From Adiantum capillus-veneris (taxonomy: Eukaryota > Streptophyta > Polypodiopsida > Polypodiales > Pteridaceae): a DNA stretch of 64,000 nucleotides. The position numbers were made by a program, and so were the translations under genes. Below the pieces are notes generated by a model that made no database searches, had not been told where the DNA came from, and saw only the letters and a program-made list of their open reading frames with translations. Below are positions 41,230 to 53,785 of this stretch, piece after piece (the stretch's first letter is position 1; each line of letters begins with the position of its first letter). The DNA lies in NCBI GenBank assembly GCA_014529385.2, contig CM043963.1, forward strand, positions 105,363,912-105,427,911, given 5' to 3'.

Positions 41230-41720
41230 TCTGAATCTAACTCAATTGGAGGACGAAAATTTATTTCCTCGGGACATCAAATATTTGCCTAATAATTATT
41301 TCCTCTTCTTTCTGAGAATGCTAAAAATTCTCTACAAGTGATCACAAAAGGCTAGTGGCTCATTAATAATACTTCGATTTCATTCTTTAAGTGGTACAAG
41401 GGCTTCAATCCTAAAGGTAAAAGACCACCAAGGCCCCTGTATGGCTCGATTTCTTGAACTTACCTGTAGAAGTTTACCCTTGATTCAAGAACATTGGAGG
41501 AGTCTTGGGTAAGATTTTAGGGTAGAAGGCTAGATGGGACCCCTAACTTTTAATTGAAGTCGATCTTAATAAACCCCCTAAACTAAAGGTACCTATTAAG
41601 GATTTCTCAATCTTCTGCATGAACAAAGAATTTTGTACGAAAACCTCCCAAACTCTTGTTTTTATTGCTTTTAACAAGGCCATTTGATTAAAGATTTTCA
41701 TGTCCTACAACAAACCAAAT
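41230..41720 (+). pseudogene. ORF1 (gag-like) relic of the L1-type LINE
   Basis: The translation near 41630-41700 reads YENLPNSCFYCF, stop, QGHLIKDF, which matches the C-x2-C-x4-H-x4-C knuckle that ends ORF1 of plant L1 elements. The last Cys is mutated. Upstream sequence is too broken to place the DUF4283 part firmly. Confidence 0.5.
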
Positions 41721-42179
41721 AGTAGAGCAATGTTTCAAATTATCATAAGCAAGCTTCCAAAAGACAATTTCAGCAAGTATGCCAAAGAAATACTATCAAG
41801 AACCCAAGAAGAAGATCTAGAGTCAACTCCAACTCCAAATATTTTGATGCTCTCTTAGAAGATGTATTTGAGACTTACAATGTGGAAGCCAACATTGCCC
41901 ACAATGGGGAATCCAACCCTGCCCACAATGTGGAAGCTAGCCCTCACAATGATCCTAAATTCATAGAGAACTCTATAGATACACCTAGCCAAAACAAGGC
42001 TACTCAAGATCAACATGCACCACCTGATAGCCTGCTTGAGAAGACTAGGGGACTCTTTGACTATGATAGTGAAGAGAAATGCATCAAGAACTCTCAGCAA
42101 GGTCTCAAGAGCCTCATATGATATATCATAGTTTGTTAAAGAACTCGAAGAAAAGGATAAACAGAAAATTCTTGATTTT

Positions 42180-42800
42180 TTGCTAACTCAATGCCCCTTC
42201 TATGGATAGTCAAGAACTGGAATGCAATTTGAGTAGGTTAGGCTCTGGCTACAAATGGTATTTTATTAATCACCATCATGGTAGAGGAGGAGCTGCTATG
42301 GGCATCTCTTGCAAATGGAGCAACCTCATCACAAACATTTATAGGTATGATAAACACATGTGAATTGTTGTTACTCTATCTGAACCTATTGATTATACTC
42401 TTGTCAATGTATATGCTTCTAACCCTATAGGATATATCTTAGTGCTAGCAGGAAATGGCCAAGCTACCCAAAAAAGTAGTCATTGTAGGTGATTTCAATA
42501 TGGTTGAAAATATCACAGACAGATCAAGCTCATCGGGCCATGTAGTTTTGGGTCTAGAAAATGCATTGGGTGGATCTTTTTGACACTTTGAATTTAATGG
42601 ATGTATTTGAAAATTGTGGATTTACTTGGAGTAACAAAGCAGTCAAGTGAGTGGTTTAGAGCTGCTAGGCTTGATAGAGTCCACATATCTGTAAATATGC
42701 TTCAAGAGCATTGGTTGGTTAAATGTAATTTTGATGCTAGTTTGCCTTTGTCTGATCATAAGCCTATGCGGTTTGACTTTATGAGGGCTGATACTTCTCA
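42180..42800 (+). pseudogene. Endonuclease relic of the L1-type LINE
   Basis: It contains GRGGAAMGISCKWSN, a catalytic VGDFNMVE (near 42486) and LSDHKPMRFDF (near 42750) in different frames. Several stops; N-terminal catalytic motifs are missing or unreadable. Confidence 0.7.
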
Positions 42801-43005
42801 TAAAGCTGGATAGATTCATCTTGACCAGTCCTTATTTGATATAAATTGCATTAGGGGAAAAAATGGGGTTATCCCACATGAGGATTTTTCATTTTTTCCT
42901 TCACCTGCAAAGGCTTGGGAAAACCTGGTTAAAAAGATTCAAAAAACTCTCTTAGATTACAAGAAGGTAGCTAAAGAAATTAGAGCAAGAGAAGAATGAT
43001 GATAA

Positions 43006-43773
43006 TTGGGAAAATTCTTCAAATTGAAGAGTCTCTCTCCAAAGCAGACACTAACAGGTTTTGGGTTAGAAAAATTGATAGACCCACCAAGACTATGTTT
43101 TGACCTTCTGAAGAAAAAGAAAGCTAAAGATTTTATACCTCTTCTTCAAAACAAGGAAGGTGTGCTAGACAAATCTCATAAGGAGAATCTTACTATTGCC
43201 AATGTGTTTTTGACAAATATATTCTCTGGTAAACCCAAAAGCAATAGGGAAATTGAAGAAGCTAGGGCTCAAATTACCCTTATTAGAAGGCAGACTATGG
43301 TTGTTGAATTAGCATACTTCTTAGACATGCCTATCTCTAAGGACGAAATCAAAGAATCTATTTGTAACCTCAAGCCTGGTAGATCTCCTAGATTAGATGG
43401 AATTCTTGATGAGATTTATATTCAATACAAGGATATTATAGTCCCTTATCTCTTGCTAATGTGGAAAGAAGCTGTTAGGAGAGGGCCTCTTCCTGCCTAT
43501 ATTAACACTGGTGTTGTTAAGCTCATACATAAAAGGGGCTGTAATAACGAGGATGTCAACAATTGGAGACCCATCACATGACTTTCAACTTATAAAATCT
43601 TTGCTATCTCGTTATCTAGGAGAATTAGCCCACATATGGATAGACTTATCCTCCAAGAGCAAAGACGTTTCATCAAAAAGTCTTACCCTATGGGAAGGAA
43701 TGGAATATGCTTTAGAGAATGGGCAAGACTTCTTCTTCTTCAAAGTTGACTCTGATAAAGCTTAGGATAAAAT
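43006..43773 (+). pseudogene. Reverse transcriptase relic, part 1
   Basis: 191 codons are open to 43581, with ISKDEIKESICNLKPGRSPRLDG and VVKLIHKRGCNNEDVNNWRPIT, typical of plant L1 RT fingers. The frame then shifts (SRRISPHMDRLILQEQ) and reaches FFFKVDSDKA (the FVDFEKAYD block, altered) before the insertion. Confidence 0.78.
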
Positions 43774-44539
43774 TGCAATATTTCTGCCTATTTGTGTAGG
43801 TGGCATAGCTCTGAGTTGATTTGGAAACCCTAATGATGGATGAGTTGTCATGTTTAAGCCTCACTCAATACTCTCAAGATGGTCCTTGATAAGAACACCT
43901 TGGCTTAGTGCACACAATCCCTTTTTGCCACTGGTCAAGTCTCTAAAAAGTCAAGAATTTGTGACTTTTTTGGTCTCTGGAAATTGGTTTTGGGTACCCT
44001 AAAAGGAAACCTAGATGTGGAATTTGGTTTAGGTGTGTGCTATTGCCCGCAAGCTTTCTTCCTAGCTATACCTGACTCAATTTGGAGTTGCCTATCAAAA
44101 GTTAGAGCAATTTTGGTGAACTGCTCCTGAAACAGCACTCAAAACAGTCTCAGGACCAGAACATAGGAACTTTGGCTTGTATCTTGGCCTTCCGAAGGTA
44201 TTTTTAGCTCAAACTTGAGATTTGGGATGTCCTCAAGTATGTCTACAAACTTATGAAGTCAGATACCCCCACTATGTAGAGGTACACCGATCGCGATCGT
44301 TGACCCCATGTCACAGATTTGGAAGATTTTTGCACAATAGCTAGCTCTTGATGTCTTGATACCAAGTGTCTTTGTATTTTTGAATTTGGAGATGTTTTGA
44401 CCAATGAAAACTCAAATCCCATGTGGTTTTGCGGTTATTGGCCTGATTGTGTAACTGGGACTTTTGACCACTTTCTTTTGCTTTTTTGACCTTGCTCCTT
44501 TTGGAAAATATGTTGCACTAGATGTCAGCTATCTACTCA
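43774..44539. mobile_element. 766-bp insertion inside the LINE RT (possible solo LTR)
   Basis: RT-like sequence stops at ...GATAAAAT and resumes at TAAATTAAAATGGAATATT, as if the block between were inserted. The block begins TGCAATATTT and ends CTACTCA, so it has TG...CA ends. Flanks AAAAT/TAAAT are a weak 5-bp duplication. There is no ORF inside. A solo LTR is the simplest reading. Confidence 0.45.
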
Positions 44540-44544
44540 TAAAT

Positions 44545-45050
44545 TAAAATGGAATATTATTTTGTAGTCCTTGCATGACATGGGATTTGGAAAAAATCTC
44601 ATTAAATTTATGCATATATTGTTTGGGAATTCATATGCAAAATTTGCCTTAAATGGTGAGTTAATTGATGCTATTTCCTTATTGAGGTCCATCAAAAACT
44701 CTTGTCCTATTATTGTATGCTATTGTGTGAGATGCCTTGGGGTGGTTGGTGATGCAATAGATGCAAGAAGAAAATCTGAAAGGGATCAAAATCCATGGAG
44801 CTGATAGGGACTTGTGCCTTCAAATGTTTGTTGGTGACACTAATGCACTATAAAATGCTTCTCAAAATTCTGTTGATACTTGTCTAGGATTCCTTAACAC
44901 TTTTTACCTGGATAGTGGCTCTCAAATTAGCCACCATAATATTGGCTTCAAATCTTCAAATTGGGCAACTCCTATATCTATTGTTGTTGCAAGCTCTCAA
45001 GAACTACCTGATGGTCAAGTCTTCATACTATTGGGAATCCCAATGGGATT
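44545..45050 (+). pseudogene. Reverse transcriptase relic, part 2
   Basis: LHDMGFGKNLIKFMHILFGNSYAKFALNG and LLRSIKNSCPI (for the KQGCPL block), then MFVGDT (in place of FADDT), then SSQELPDGQVFILLGIPMG. Catalytic residues are lost. Confidence 0.75.
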
Positions 45051-46094
45051 CAAAGTAAAAATGACACAAAGATGGAAATGGGTGTTTGATAGGTTTTCCT
45101 GTGGCAATCTCTACAACCCTTTTTGGCATTTGTGCTCGATAGTACCTATTACCTTCAATACTAATATATTTTTTGGCTTGCTGGAAGCCCTCTAAGTAGC
45201 AACTGAACAAAGTCATCTCTCTTGCCAGAATATTTTCATGGGGTGGCTCAGTCAAAATGCAAAATATTTTTATGGGGGTGGCTTAGGTGAAATACAAAAA
45301 TTCCAAAGGATGCTTTGAAAATATGTTGTATGCACAAATCAAGGGGACTATTGAATTTGGAATGTATGACAATGAAGCTTGCAGGTAAATGGGTTATCAG
45401 AGTTGTTTCCAATGTTAATTTTTGGGCATGCCTCTTGAAAAGAAACATCCACAGATTCTTTCTTCAAGATTACAAGGCTTGAAACAACCTAAGTATATGG
45501 GATCTGATCACTTCAATCTAGAATATTGTTGTAGTGGGAAGCCAACAGAAAATATCCATGTGGAAATCCTGGTTTGAAGTGCAAAAGATTTTGCACATTT
45601 CTAAACAATCACTTCTTGATGCCGGATTCAATCTAGACTGATTGGATACCTAATTCTACTAGAAGGGCTCTATCCATAAAAGCCCACGAATGTTTTAGAG
45701 ATGGTGTTAGAACTTGGAATGATTTGCAAAAGCGAACGGGACCAGGATGTCTAACACTCAAATTGCTGTCCTTTTTAATTTAGCCCTTGGTTGTATTTTT
45801 GAAATCATGTGCAGGGTATAAGATATCAAGATCATATTGCAGGATATAAATCTCAACAACAATTTTCATCTCTCACGTCAAGGATGGGCATGGAAAGCCT
45901 ACATAAGCTTTAACAGACTCCCCAGCTTTGATCAAGACCTTTGAAAGAGGTTGAATAGTAAATGGAAGCTAAATTGGAATGCCAGACAATGGACATACAA
46001 ATGCAAAAGTGTTTGGAGCTTTGTTGGTCAAATTAAGCACAATTTCTTAGCTTGGCTCATCATCCATTAGGGCATATGGACTGGGACAGAAGCT

Positions 46095-46373
46095 TTGCAA
46101 GCTAAGATAGGAGATGACAAATGTAGAAGATGCCAAGCTGATGAAGACCTAGAGCATATTCTTATGGGATGCATGCAAAATGGCTTGAGATTTTACATAA
46201 GTTTTGTAGGGGAACTCACCCCCTACAATTCCCTATTAGGGAAATACTATGCATTAGATTGGATATTCCAATTTGGAATTTATGGAGATTCTCCTACCTT
46301 TGGGTCTGCTAGAATGAAAGAAATGAATCCATCTTCAATCATAATTTTGGAGACAATTCATATCTATTCCTAA
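46095..46373 (+). pseudogene. C-terminal zinc-binding relic of the LINE
   Basis: A 92-codon open frame with CRRCQADEDLEHILMGC, the C-x2-C...H...C motif of LINE C-terminal zinc domains. The poly(A) run follows about 300 bp later. Confidence 0.65.
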
Positions 46374-46680
46374 TAGAGATTAAGAAATTATCTCTCTCTT
46401 GTATCAATTATATGAGAGAAATTTTCCCTTTGTCTTTAAATGTAATTCAGAAGTGCCATAGATGGAAGAGTTGGAAGGAAAAAGATGCTAATGTATTACT
46501 CCAAGGATAGACTCTCAATGGCTCATGCCTGCTTGAATATATAAACTTTTTCTTGTCTCATGCCCGCTTGAATATATAAATTTTTTCTCCTTTTTGGGAT
46601 GCCTCTCTCCCCTTCAGTGATGCATTGTTGTATTTTGCTTTTTCGTTAATACAATTTCCTGTTCTTCCAAAAAAAAAAGT

Positions 46681-47481
46681 GGCTTAGATTATATTTTGGT
46701 AGCTTGACCATAACTTTTCTATACAAGATAGAACAGTCATGAATCTTCTCAAATATAGTTTTAAGATGTAGAAATGATCATAAGAAGCATCTTTGATGCC
46801 AAGAGTGCAAAAAAAAATAAAAAAATACCAAACTATTTTCCTAAATCTATGAATTGTTGATGAACTTGGAAGAGTAATAAAATCTGTCAGTCTTTATCTA
46901 GTTATCGTTGAAGTTTGACAAGTGAACTCTATTAAACACATATGGATGGTTTTTTTCAAATAAATTTAAGCATTATAAAAAATTAATTACCCTTAAAGAT
47001 TAGTAAAATTTTGTGTATTTTGAGGATGGTAATGAAAGATGCCTTTAGTCCTTGGTTTAGTTTTCTCCCGTTTTTATCACATTTTACAATATTTTGGACA
47101 CATTTTGCTGACATTGTTTTTCTTTAATGCTTCATAAGAATTATTGACAATTCTTAACAGAAAGTCTCCTAAAGCCATAAAAGTGCCTTTTGCTCTACAA
47201 AACTAGTGTTAAGGTTTGTTCAAGCTTGCCCTTTCCCTTTTCAAGTGGTGCCATTGAGGGGATGCTCCACGAGGTTGGCTCAAACCCTCTGCTTGGTTGT
47301 TTGAAGGCTCTTATCCATGGAAAGTATGTTAGATGGTCTAGATGTGTGAGAGAAAATCCCTTCCACACCTAAAAGACACGACTGGAGTAGAGAGGGAGCC
47401 TCCACTACCAACTCAATGACAGTAGTGGCAAAATTGGTAGCCATAACCGTTGGTTATGAAGACGGCTCCGCCTTTTGAGGA
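46681..47481. other. Unassigned AT-rich sequence
   Basis: No ORF or repeat recognised between the LINE tail and the copia element. Confidence 0.4.
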
Positions 47482-47708
47482 TGTTACCAATATACATGTG
47501 GTAGTGATGTGTGTAAACATACTTATGACCGTCGGGCTATTTTTTCCCTCGCTATGATATTTTTTCCCGTGCATTGTATATAAGCCCATCACTCTAGGGC
47601 TATCTATCTTTCCATTGCACACTAAGTAAAACACTCTCTATTGTATGACTTGAGATTCCTTCGTCTTCTCCAAGCTGTGTGTGTTTTCTTGCAACCCTAA
47701 TTCAAACA
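47482..47708 (+). repeat. 5' LTR of the copia element
   Basis: 227 bp. GTGCATTGTATATAAGCCCATC (near 47570) holds a likely TATA box. It ends two bases before the primer site. Confidence 0.92.
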
Positions 47709-47710
47709 AT

Positions 47711-47722
47711 TGGTATCAGAGT
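47711..47722 (+). other. Primer-binding site, initiator-Met type (copia)
   Basis: TGGTATCAGAGT two bases after the 5' LTR matches the canonical plant site. Confidence 0.9.
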
Positions 47723-48036
47723 AGGTTGCATCCTCATGGGCTTAGTCGCCAGTAGCTCTAGCACGCGCCTGCTCACTCTCTCTGATTTTTGTGAGCTTTG
47801 ACAAGGGTTTGCAGGTCGACAAATATTCTGCTCATATTTCTTATTCGGGCTCATTTCGGCCTTACAGGCAGTACTCCACAAGCTACTTTGTCATTTTGTG
47901 CAAAATTTTTGTCAGTGTCGTTTTCTGCATAACAAGTCCCGTATATTCTACTGTGGTTTGTGCTATATAACACGTGTTGTTCCCACTTTGTTTCTCCTTT
48001 TTTTGGGAAGTTTTCACATTAGATGCAACATTCTCC

Positions 48037-49060
48037 ATGGCTGACAATAACACAAATGTGTTCAAGATGTTTACTACTGAGGACATATTGGATGGGGCCA
48101 ATTACCCTATGTGGGCTTACATGATGTAACAGGTCCTTGTGTCAAAGGGAATTTGGAACATTGTGCAGGGCATTGATGTACCTCCTGGTTTTGAGGATGT
48201 AGACAATGTTGAGGATATTGCAGGTTTTGGTGGTAGGGTTGCGGCTGCCATAGCTATTTTGCCTACAGCTGAGCAAGCTCATTGGGATGTAAAAGATGTG
48301 CAAGCTCATGCATTGATTGCGTTGTCTGTGAAGCGCACTATTTCTCATCACAATTGTTCAATGAAATCTGCAAAACAGGCTTAGGATATTCTAGTTGGTC
48401 TTTATGCAAGTTGCAATGAGGCAAAAAAAATGCTACGTAAAGAGCTAGAGTCGAAGATTATGCATGAGGAAGATGACATGAAAACTTTCCTTGCTAGTGT
48501 CAAGGAGATCAATGAGTAACTTATTTCTCTAGGTGAAGTCATTTCTTACAGTTCCCTTGTGCAAATTGTTCTTGATGCCTTTCCAGATTCTTACCAAACT
48601 TTTGCTAGTACTTGGAGACTTATGACCCAAGGAAATCCCAAAGTTGTCAAGTTTGATGCATTATGCACATTGTTGTTGCAAGAGTCGCTTTCCAAAAAAA
48701 AGTAGTACTAGACAGCGTACAGTTGAACAGGCCTTTATTGATGCTCAAAGAAAAGGTGGTAACAACAATGTAGCCACTTCTCATGGTTCTTCTACGAGTG
48801 GTAAATCAAATGTTCCTAATGCTTCTGCTGGCATCAATTCGTCTAGGAATTCTGGTGATAAGGGCAAAAAGAAGATGCGTTGCCATTATTGTAAAGCCAA
48901 TGATCATTTGATCAAGTATTGTCCTAAGTTGAAGGCCAAAGAGGTTAAGAAGAAAGAGCCCGGTTCCACTAGTAATGTTGGTTCCACTACAAATACAGCT
49001 ATTGTTGAGTCTTTTGTGAAAGGAGATTGTGATGCTGATGTTGATGTAGAATGGGCTTTT
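48037..49060 (+). pseudogene. Copia gag relic with zinc knuckle
   Basis: It starts MADNNTNVFKMFT at 48037. In-frame stops interrupt near 48128, 48382 and 48518. A one-base shift occurs in the A-run at about 48692-48700. After it the frame is open and holds CHYCKANDHLIKYC (CCHC knuckle, about 48882-48924) followed by a Lys-rich segment. DILDGANYPMWAYMM near the start is the usual copia gag N-terminal motif. Confidence 0.85.
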
Positions 49061-49079
49061 AGTGTAGAGTACACTTATG

Positions 49080-49640
49080 ATTCTAATTTCCATGATGAAT
49101 GTTTGTCAGTTGCTGCAGATGCTCAGTGTGGTACTTTTGATAGTGGTGTTACAAAGCACATCATCTCTCATCGTGACTTGTTTACCTCCCTCAAGGATGT
49201 CTCTCATGGGAATTCAGCTACTTGTGCCAACAATGCCTCTTATCCTGTTCAGGGAGTTGGAAAGATTGTGCTTACTGCTACAAATGGCAGTTCTTCTACA
49301 CTTGTTGATGCACTGTATGTACCTGGGATCAAGAAAAATCTTTTGTCTGTATCTGCACTTGCTAGACTTGGTCTTGTAATCAAATTTGTGGATGACAAAT
49401 GTACAGTACATGATCTCAGTTTTGGTGATGACATTGTTGCATCTAGCATTTTATGTCGTAGGTTGTATAAACTCACTTTGAATGACAAGTGTGGGACAAA
49501 TTTTGCAAATGCAGTTGTAGATTCTAAGGCTATTTCAGATGCAAAACTTTGGCCTGCACGTTTTGGACATCTGAATTTTGCCAATTTGCTGTGTTTGCAA
49601 ATCTATGATATGGTTGCTTCTTTGCCGCACGCCCCTTGAA
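49080..49640 (+). pseudogene. Copia protease and pre-integrase relic
   Basis: CGTFDSGVTKHIISHRDLF gives the Asp-Ser-Gly protease site (near 49135). SVSALARLGLVIKF and LWPARFGHLNFANLL (the gag-pre-integrase HLN block) follow. The frame is lost near 49640. Confidence 0.85.
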
Positions 49641-50450
49641 GCACTTATCAAACATGTTTGTGAAGGCTTTATTTTGGGTAAGATGCAGCGTTCTAAGTTT
49701 CCAAAGGATGGTTCAATTAGGCCACATGTAGATTGCAGCTTGTGCATAGTGATGTTCGCAAACTCCATCCTTGGGAAATTACCTGTACTTCACGACTTTC
49801 ATTGATGATTACTCCAGGCATGCATGGGTATATTCGCTTAAAGCTAAGTCCAAATTTTTATGCTTCAAGAAATTTATGGCTATGGATGAAAATGTCTCAA
49901 AATGTACTATGGACACCTCCATTCCGATCGAGGGGGGGAGTATATGTCTCATGAATTTAATGCATTTCTGGGTAGTTGTGGGATAAAACACCAATGTACA
50001 ATGCCTTATACACCTCAACAAAATGGTGTTGCTGAGAGGAAAAATAGGTCACTTAAAAAAATGCTACAATGTATGGTCAAGAGTCAAGCTTAGCCGCATT
50101 CGTTTTGGCTTGAGGCCATCATGTGTACCACTTATGTACTAAACACGTGTCCTATGAAAGCTTTGCAGTCTATGACTCCATATGAAGCATGGCATGATAG
50201 AAAGCCTTCTATTGAGCATATGTGTGTTTTTGGTTGTTTGGCATATGCTTTGGTGCCACAAACACATTGCAAAAAATTGGATGATAAGGCTGTCAAATGT
50301 ATTTTTGTTGGTTATAGTGTTGAAAGAAAAGGTTACAGGTTGTATCATCCGCAAACAAAGCGTAGATCTTGGTCTCACAGGATGTTGTATTTGTGGAAGA
50401 TTCTGTTCAACCCTTGTTGCCATGTACTAGAGACAGTAATGTAAGCTCAC
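49640..50450 (+). pseudogene. Copia integrase relic
   Basis: Fragments in different frames: FTTFIDDYSRHAWVYSLK (catalytic Asp region, near 49790), HSDRGGEYMSHEFN (second Asp), PYTPQQNGVAERKNR (catalytic Glu, near 50025), then ALQSMTPYEAWHDRKPS and CIFVGYSVERKGYRLYHP. A TAG at about 50091 and frameshifts break it. Confidence 0.88.
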
Positions 50451-51455
50451 ATGACATTTATGACACTTTGTTGACTCTTTCCAGTGGTGGAAGTTTGAAT
50501 GTGATTTCTAATGAGGCAAATGTACAATCTATGGGGGTTTCTGAAAATGTTATAGATCAGCCTATTACTGATGCAGATGTACATGGTGTACTTGATGAGG
50601 AAAGGGATGAGAATGAGCAGGCTAGAGGTATGCATAAATGGCTGGTGCATACTTTGCGTGATAGTAAATTGGATGCACCTTTGTGTAGTCATATTCATTC
50701 AGGTTCTTGCCATGCATCTTATGCATCAGATTGTTATGATTCAGTTGTGTCTAGCTTACATGATGTTGAGGAACCTTTGTATTTTCATGAAGCAAAGAAT
50801 TCAAAAAATTGGATGGCTACCATGAAATCAGAATATGATGCACTTCTAGAAAATGACACATAGACTTTATGTGATTTGCCTCCTGGAAAAAAGGCCATTG
50901 GTATGAAGTGGGTTTACCAGTGGAAACACAAGCCAGATGGTGAGATTGATCGCTATAAGGCTCGACTTGTTGCAAAGGGCTATGCACAACAAAAAGGCAT
51001 AGATTATGAAGAGACTTTTGCTCCTACTTGTCATATCACTATTGTGCATCTTATTTTGGTTGGGATGTACATTAGTCAGACATTGTTACTGATTTCTTGA
51101 ATGGTGAAATATTTGAGGAAGTTCATGTAACGCAGCCTCGTGGTTTTGGGCAAGAAGATAACATGTGCAAATGTAAGAAAGCTTTGTATGGGTTGAAGCA
51201 ATCTCCTCGTGCTTGGTATGTGAAGGCTAACACTCATTTGGTCAAACGAGGCTTTCGTAACATTCCAACAGAAAGCACATTGTATCTAAAGCGTGAGGGT
51301 GATGTGCTTCTCATTGTGGTTCTCTATGTAGATGATTTGCTGATCACTGAATCAAATGAGAGACATATTGCTGAATTAAAGTCTCATTTGAATGCTACTT
51401 TCAAGATGAAAAGATTTGGGGTTGTTGCATCATTACTTGGGTATATAGTTTAAAC
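50450..51455 (+). pseudogene. Copia reverse transcriptase relic
   Basis: AIGMKWVYQWKHKPDGEIDRYKARLVAKG (about 50895) and GIDYEETFAPT. After a shift comes CKCKKALYGLKQSPRAWY and the active site YVDD (51324-51335). It ends at a stop near 51450. A linker upstream (50369-50863) includes WMATMKSEYDALLEN, the copia RT lead-in. Confidence 0.88.
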
Positions 51456-52282
51456 AGTGTGATGGTGGTATTGCCTTGTGTCAAAAAAGTTACATAGAGA
51501 CATTGTTATGCAAGTTTGGACTTGAGGATTGCAAACCTATTTCCGCTCCCATGGAAACAAGTTTCTAATTGAGTATTCATGATGCTGGTGATCTTGCCGA
51601 TGTCACTTTTTACCAAATTGTTGATGGCTGCCTCATTTATGTATGCAACACGAGACCGTATATTCAGTTTGCAGTCTCACAGGTCAGTAGATTCATGCAT
51701 AGCCCAGGGTCTAAGAATTGGTAGGCTGTCAAGAAATTTTTTTGCTACTTGAGTGGCACTTTGCATCTTGGCTTGTTTGATCTGAAGGGGGGATCATTGC
51801 TGCTAGACTTACATGCTTTTTCAGACTTAGATTGGGCTGGTTGTTTTGACACACGAGTGTCCACAAGTGGTTTTTGTTTCATGCTTGGTAGCTCATGGAT
51901 ATCATGGTTGAGTAAGAAGCAACCTATTGTGGCCACTTCCAGTTGTGAGACTGAGTATAGGGCAATCTTCACAGCTACGGTTGAGTGTGTATGGCTCAAA
52001 CGCCTTATGACAGATTTGGGTGTTGGACAGAACACTACCAAGACTATCTACACTGAAAATCATAGCGCATTGGCAATTGCGAGGAACCCACTTTTTCATG
52101 CTTGCACAAAGCACATTGAGGTGCATTACCACTATGTCAGGGAGAGGCTCTCAACAAGAGAGATCAGCTTGGCTTATGTGCCAACACGGGACAACCTTGC
52201 AGATTGTTTCACAAAGGCATGGTCTCGTGAGAAGTTTAAAGCTTTCCACAAAGCTTTGGGCTTACTCCCCTTTGTGGACTGA
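51455..52282 (+). pseudogene. Copia RNase H relic
   Basis: The last 177 codons (51749-52282) are open and show SDLDWAGC, SSCETEYRA and HIEVHYHYVRE...DCFTKA, the RNase H Asp-Glu-Asp block order of copia elements. Confidence 0.88.
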
Positions 52283-52349
52283 TCATGTCTTCAGGGCATG
52301 GGACTTCCCTATACTCTTATGTGTTAGCTCTTGTTCATCCCATCACTCC

Positions 52350-52360
52350 GAGGGGGGATT
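52350..52360 (+). other. Polypurine tract of the copia element
   Basis: GAGGGGGGATT directly before the 3' LTR. Confidence 0.85.
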
Positions 52361-52590
52361 TGTTACCATATACATGTGGTAGTGATGTGTGTGAACACAA
52401 TTAAAACCGTCGGGGCATTTTTTCCCTCGCTAGGAGGTTTTTCTCCCCGTGCATTGTATATACACCCATCACTCTAGGGCTATCTATCTTTCCATTGCAC
52501 ACTAAGTACTAAACGCTCTCGGTTGTGTGCCTTGAGATTCCTTTGTCTTCTCCAAGATGTGTGTGCTTTCCTGCAACCCTAATTCCAACA
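52361..52590 (+). repeat. 3' LTR of the copia element
   Basis: 230 bp, matching the 5' LTR with scattered substitutions and small indels, so the insertion is older than the gypsy at 17.3 kb. Confidence 0.92.
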
Positions 52591-52806
52591 GAGAATGCTT
52601 CTCTCATGCACCTAATTATCTCTTGATTGATGTCTCTCAAGTGCGCTTTGCTTTCTCTCTTGCTTTTGATTCTCATCTCTCAAGCATTATTGGCACTGCC
52701 TAGTGATATCAGCGTGCCTATCAAATCTTGTACACATTTTCTAGGATTCTTTAGGCTTTGTAATGAAAATAGCTTGCATAAAAAAGGCTCTTCCTTACAT
52801 TCAAAG

Positions 52807-52808
<2 letters not shown>

Positions 52809-52858
<50 letters not shown>
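52809..52858. repeat. (CT)n microsatellite
   Basis: 25 CT units. Confidence 0.97.
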
Positions 52859-52859
<1 letters not shown>

Positions 52860-53510
52860 ACAACAGACGATGCTACCATCTGTGTGTTTAGTAGTGATGG
52901 TCTTGCTATTTTATCGATTTGTAGCTCCACATGGAACATTGTGCTCTTAGTATTTAGAATCACACTCTTATAATTTATCGTAAAAAGGTGCAGCATGCAT
53001 GCTACACACAGGCAAATGAAAAAAAAACTTAGTATAACAATACAATTGCAGTAGTGAGCTTCACTAGGCTACATGGAAATGACTCCATATGTGACACATT
53101 TGAACCATTGAAGTCTCCTACATCAAACGTTTTGCAAGTTTACTCCACTAAGGGGCTCAGCCCTATCCAAGGCATCTGACACGATCAATCATGTTTTGCC
53201 ATGTCACTTGAGTGCACACAATTGAGTGGACGTGTACATGTTGACATGAGCCTTAAAGTCAATTTTTGAGAAAATTCATTTTTTAAATTATATAGAGTTC
53301 CTATTGAGAAAAACCAAAATTTTGAACCATACCCAACTCCTTCATTAGAAAGGTCTAAGGGGGGCTCTTTATTTGCCATGGGATTAAAAAGGAGATTATG
53401 GAAGGGGCAAATGGGTGGATGCCATGGGGACTGAAATGGTGGGTATGGCAGGGCCTAAAAGTAAGTGGTCAAACTTGTACTCTTTTATAAAATATAAAGA
53501 GAAAATATTT
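52859..53510. other. Unassigned AT-rich sequence
   Basis: No ORF or repeat recognised. Confidence 0.4.
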
Positions 53511-53785
53511 TATAAATTCAAAAAATTGAACTTTTCTCTAAATACTTGAGTAAAAACCAATCCTTTCTCTCTCTAGTGACTGTCAGTTTCTCCCCCCCTC
53601 TCTCTTAAACGGGGGTCCCTCCAAAACGTGTTGATCATTCCCTCCCTCTCCGTCTATTGTACCATCTCTCACTTCTCTTCACTTCACCTTGCAAGAGTTG
53701 CTTCTCTTTCCTTCCTTTCAATTTTCCCTCCTAAAAGCTCTGCAGCAAAAGTTTGAACCTCCTTTCCCTCCTCAAGTGTAAATAA
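53511..53785 (+). repeat. Dispersed repeat, copy 1 (LTR-like)
   Basis: A stretch of about 270 bp from AATTGAACTTTTCTCTAAA through CTATTGTACCATCTCTCACT to CTCCTTTCCCTCCTCAAG closely matches 57853-58125 in the same orientation. Pyrimidine-rich. Either the two ends of one 4.6-kb LTR element or two copies of one repeat. Confidence 0.75.

Larger units (their letters stand above)
40870..46680 (+). mobile_element. Decayed plant L1-type LINE
   Basis: In order: an ORF1 relic with a CCHC-like knuckle (SCFYCF then QGHLIKD, near 41655-41695), EN (42180-42790), RT (43006-43773 and 44545-45050), a Cys/His domain (about 46120-46175) and an A-run at 46668-46677. Many stops and frameshifts. A 766-bp segment interrupts the RT. 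It is unrelated in detail to LINE copies A and B, which lack a poly(A) tail. Confidence 0.78.
47482..52590 (+). mobile_element. Complete but degenerate Ty1/copia retrotransposon
   Basis: LTRs 47482-47708 and 52361-52590 share TGTTACCA...ATATACATGTGG and end TTC(A/C)AACA. Other parts: primer site TGGTATCAGAG, gag, protease, integrase, RT and RNase H in copia order, and polypurine tract GAGGGGGGATT. Flanks GAGGA/GAGAA are a 5-bp target duplication with one change. Several stops and frameshifts show it is dead. Confidence 0.93.
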
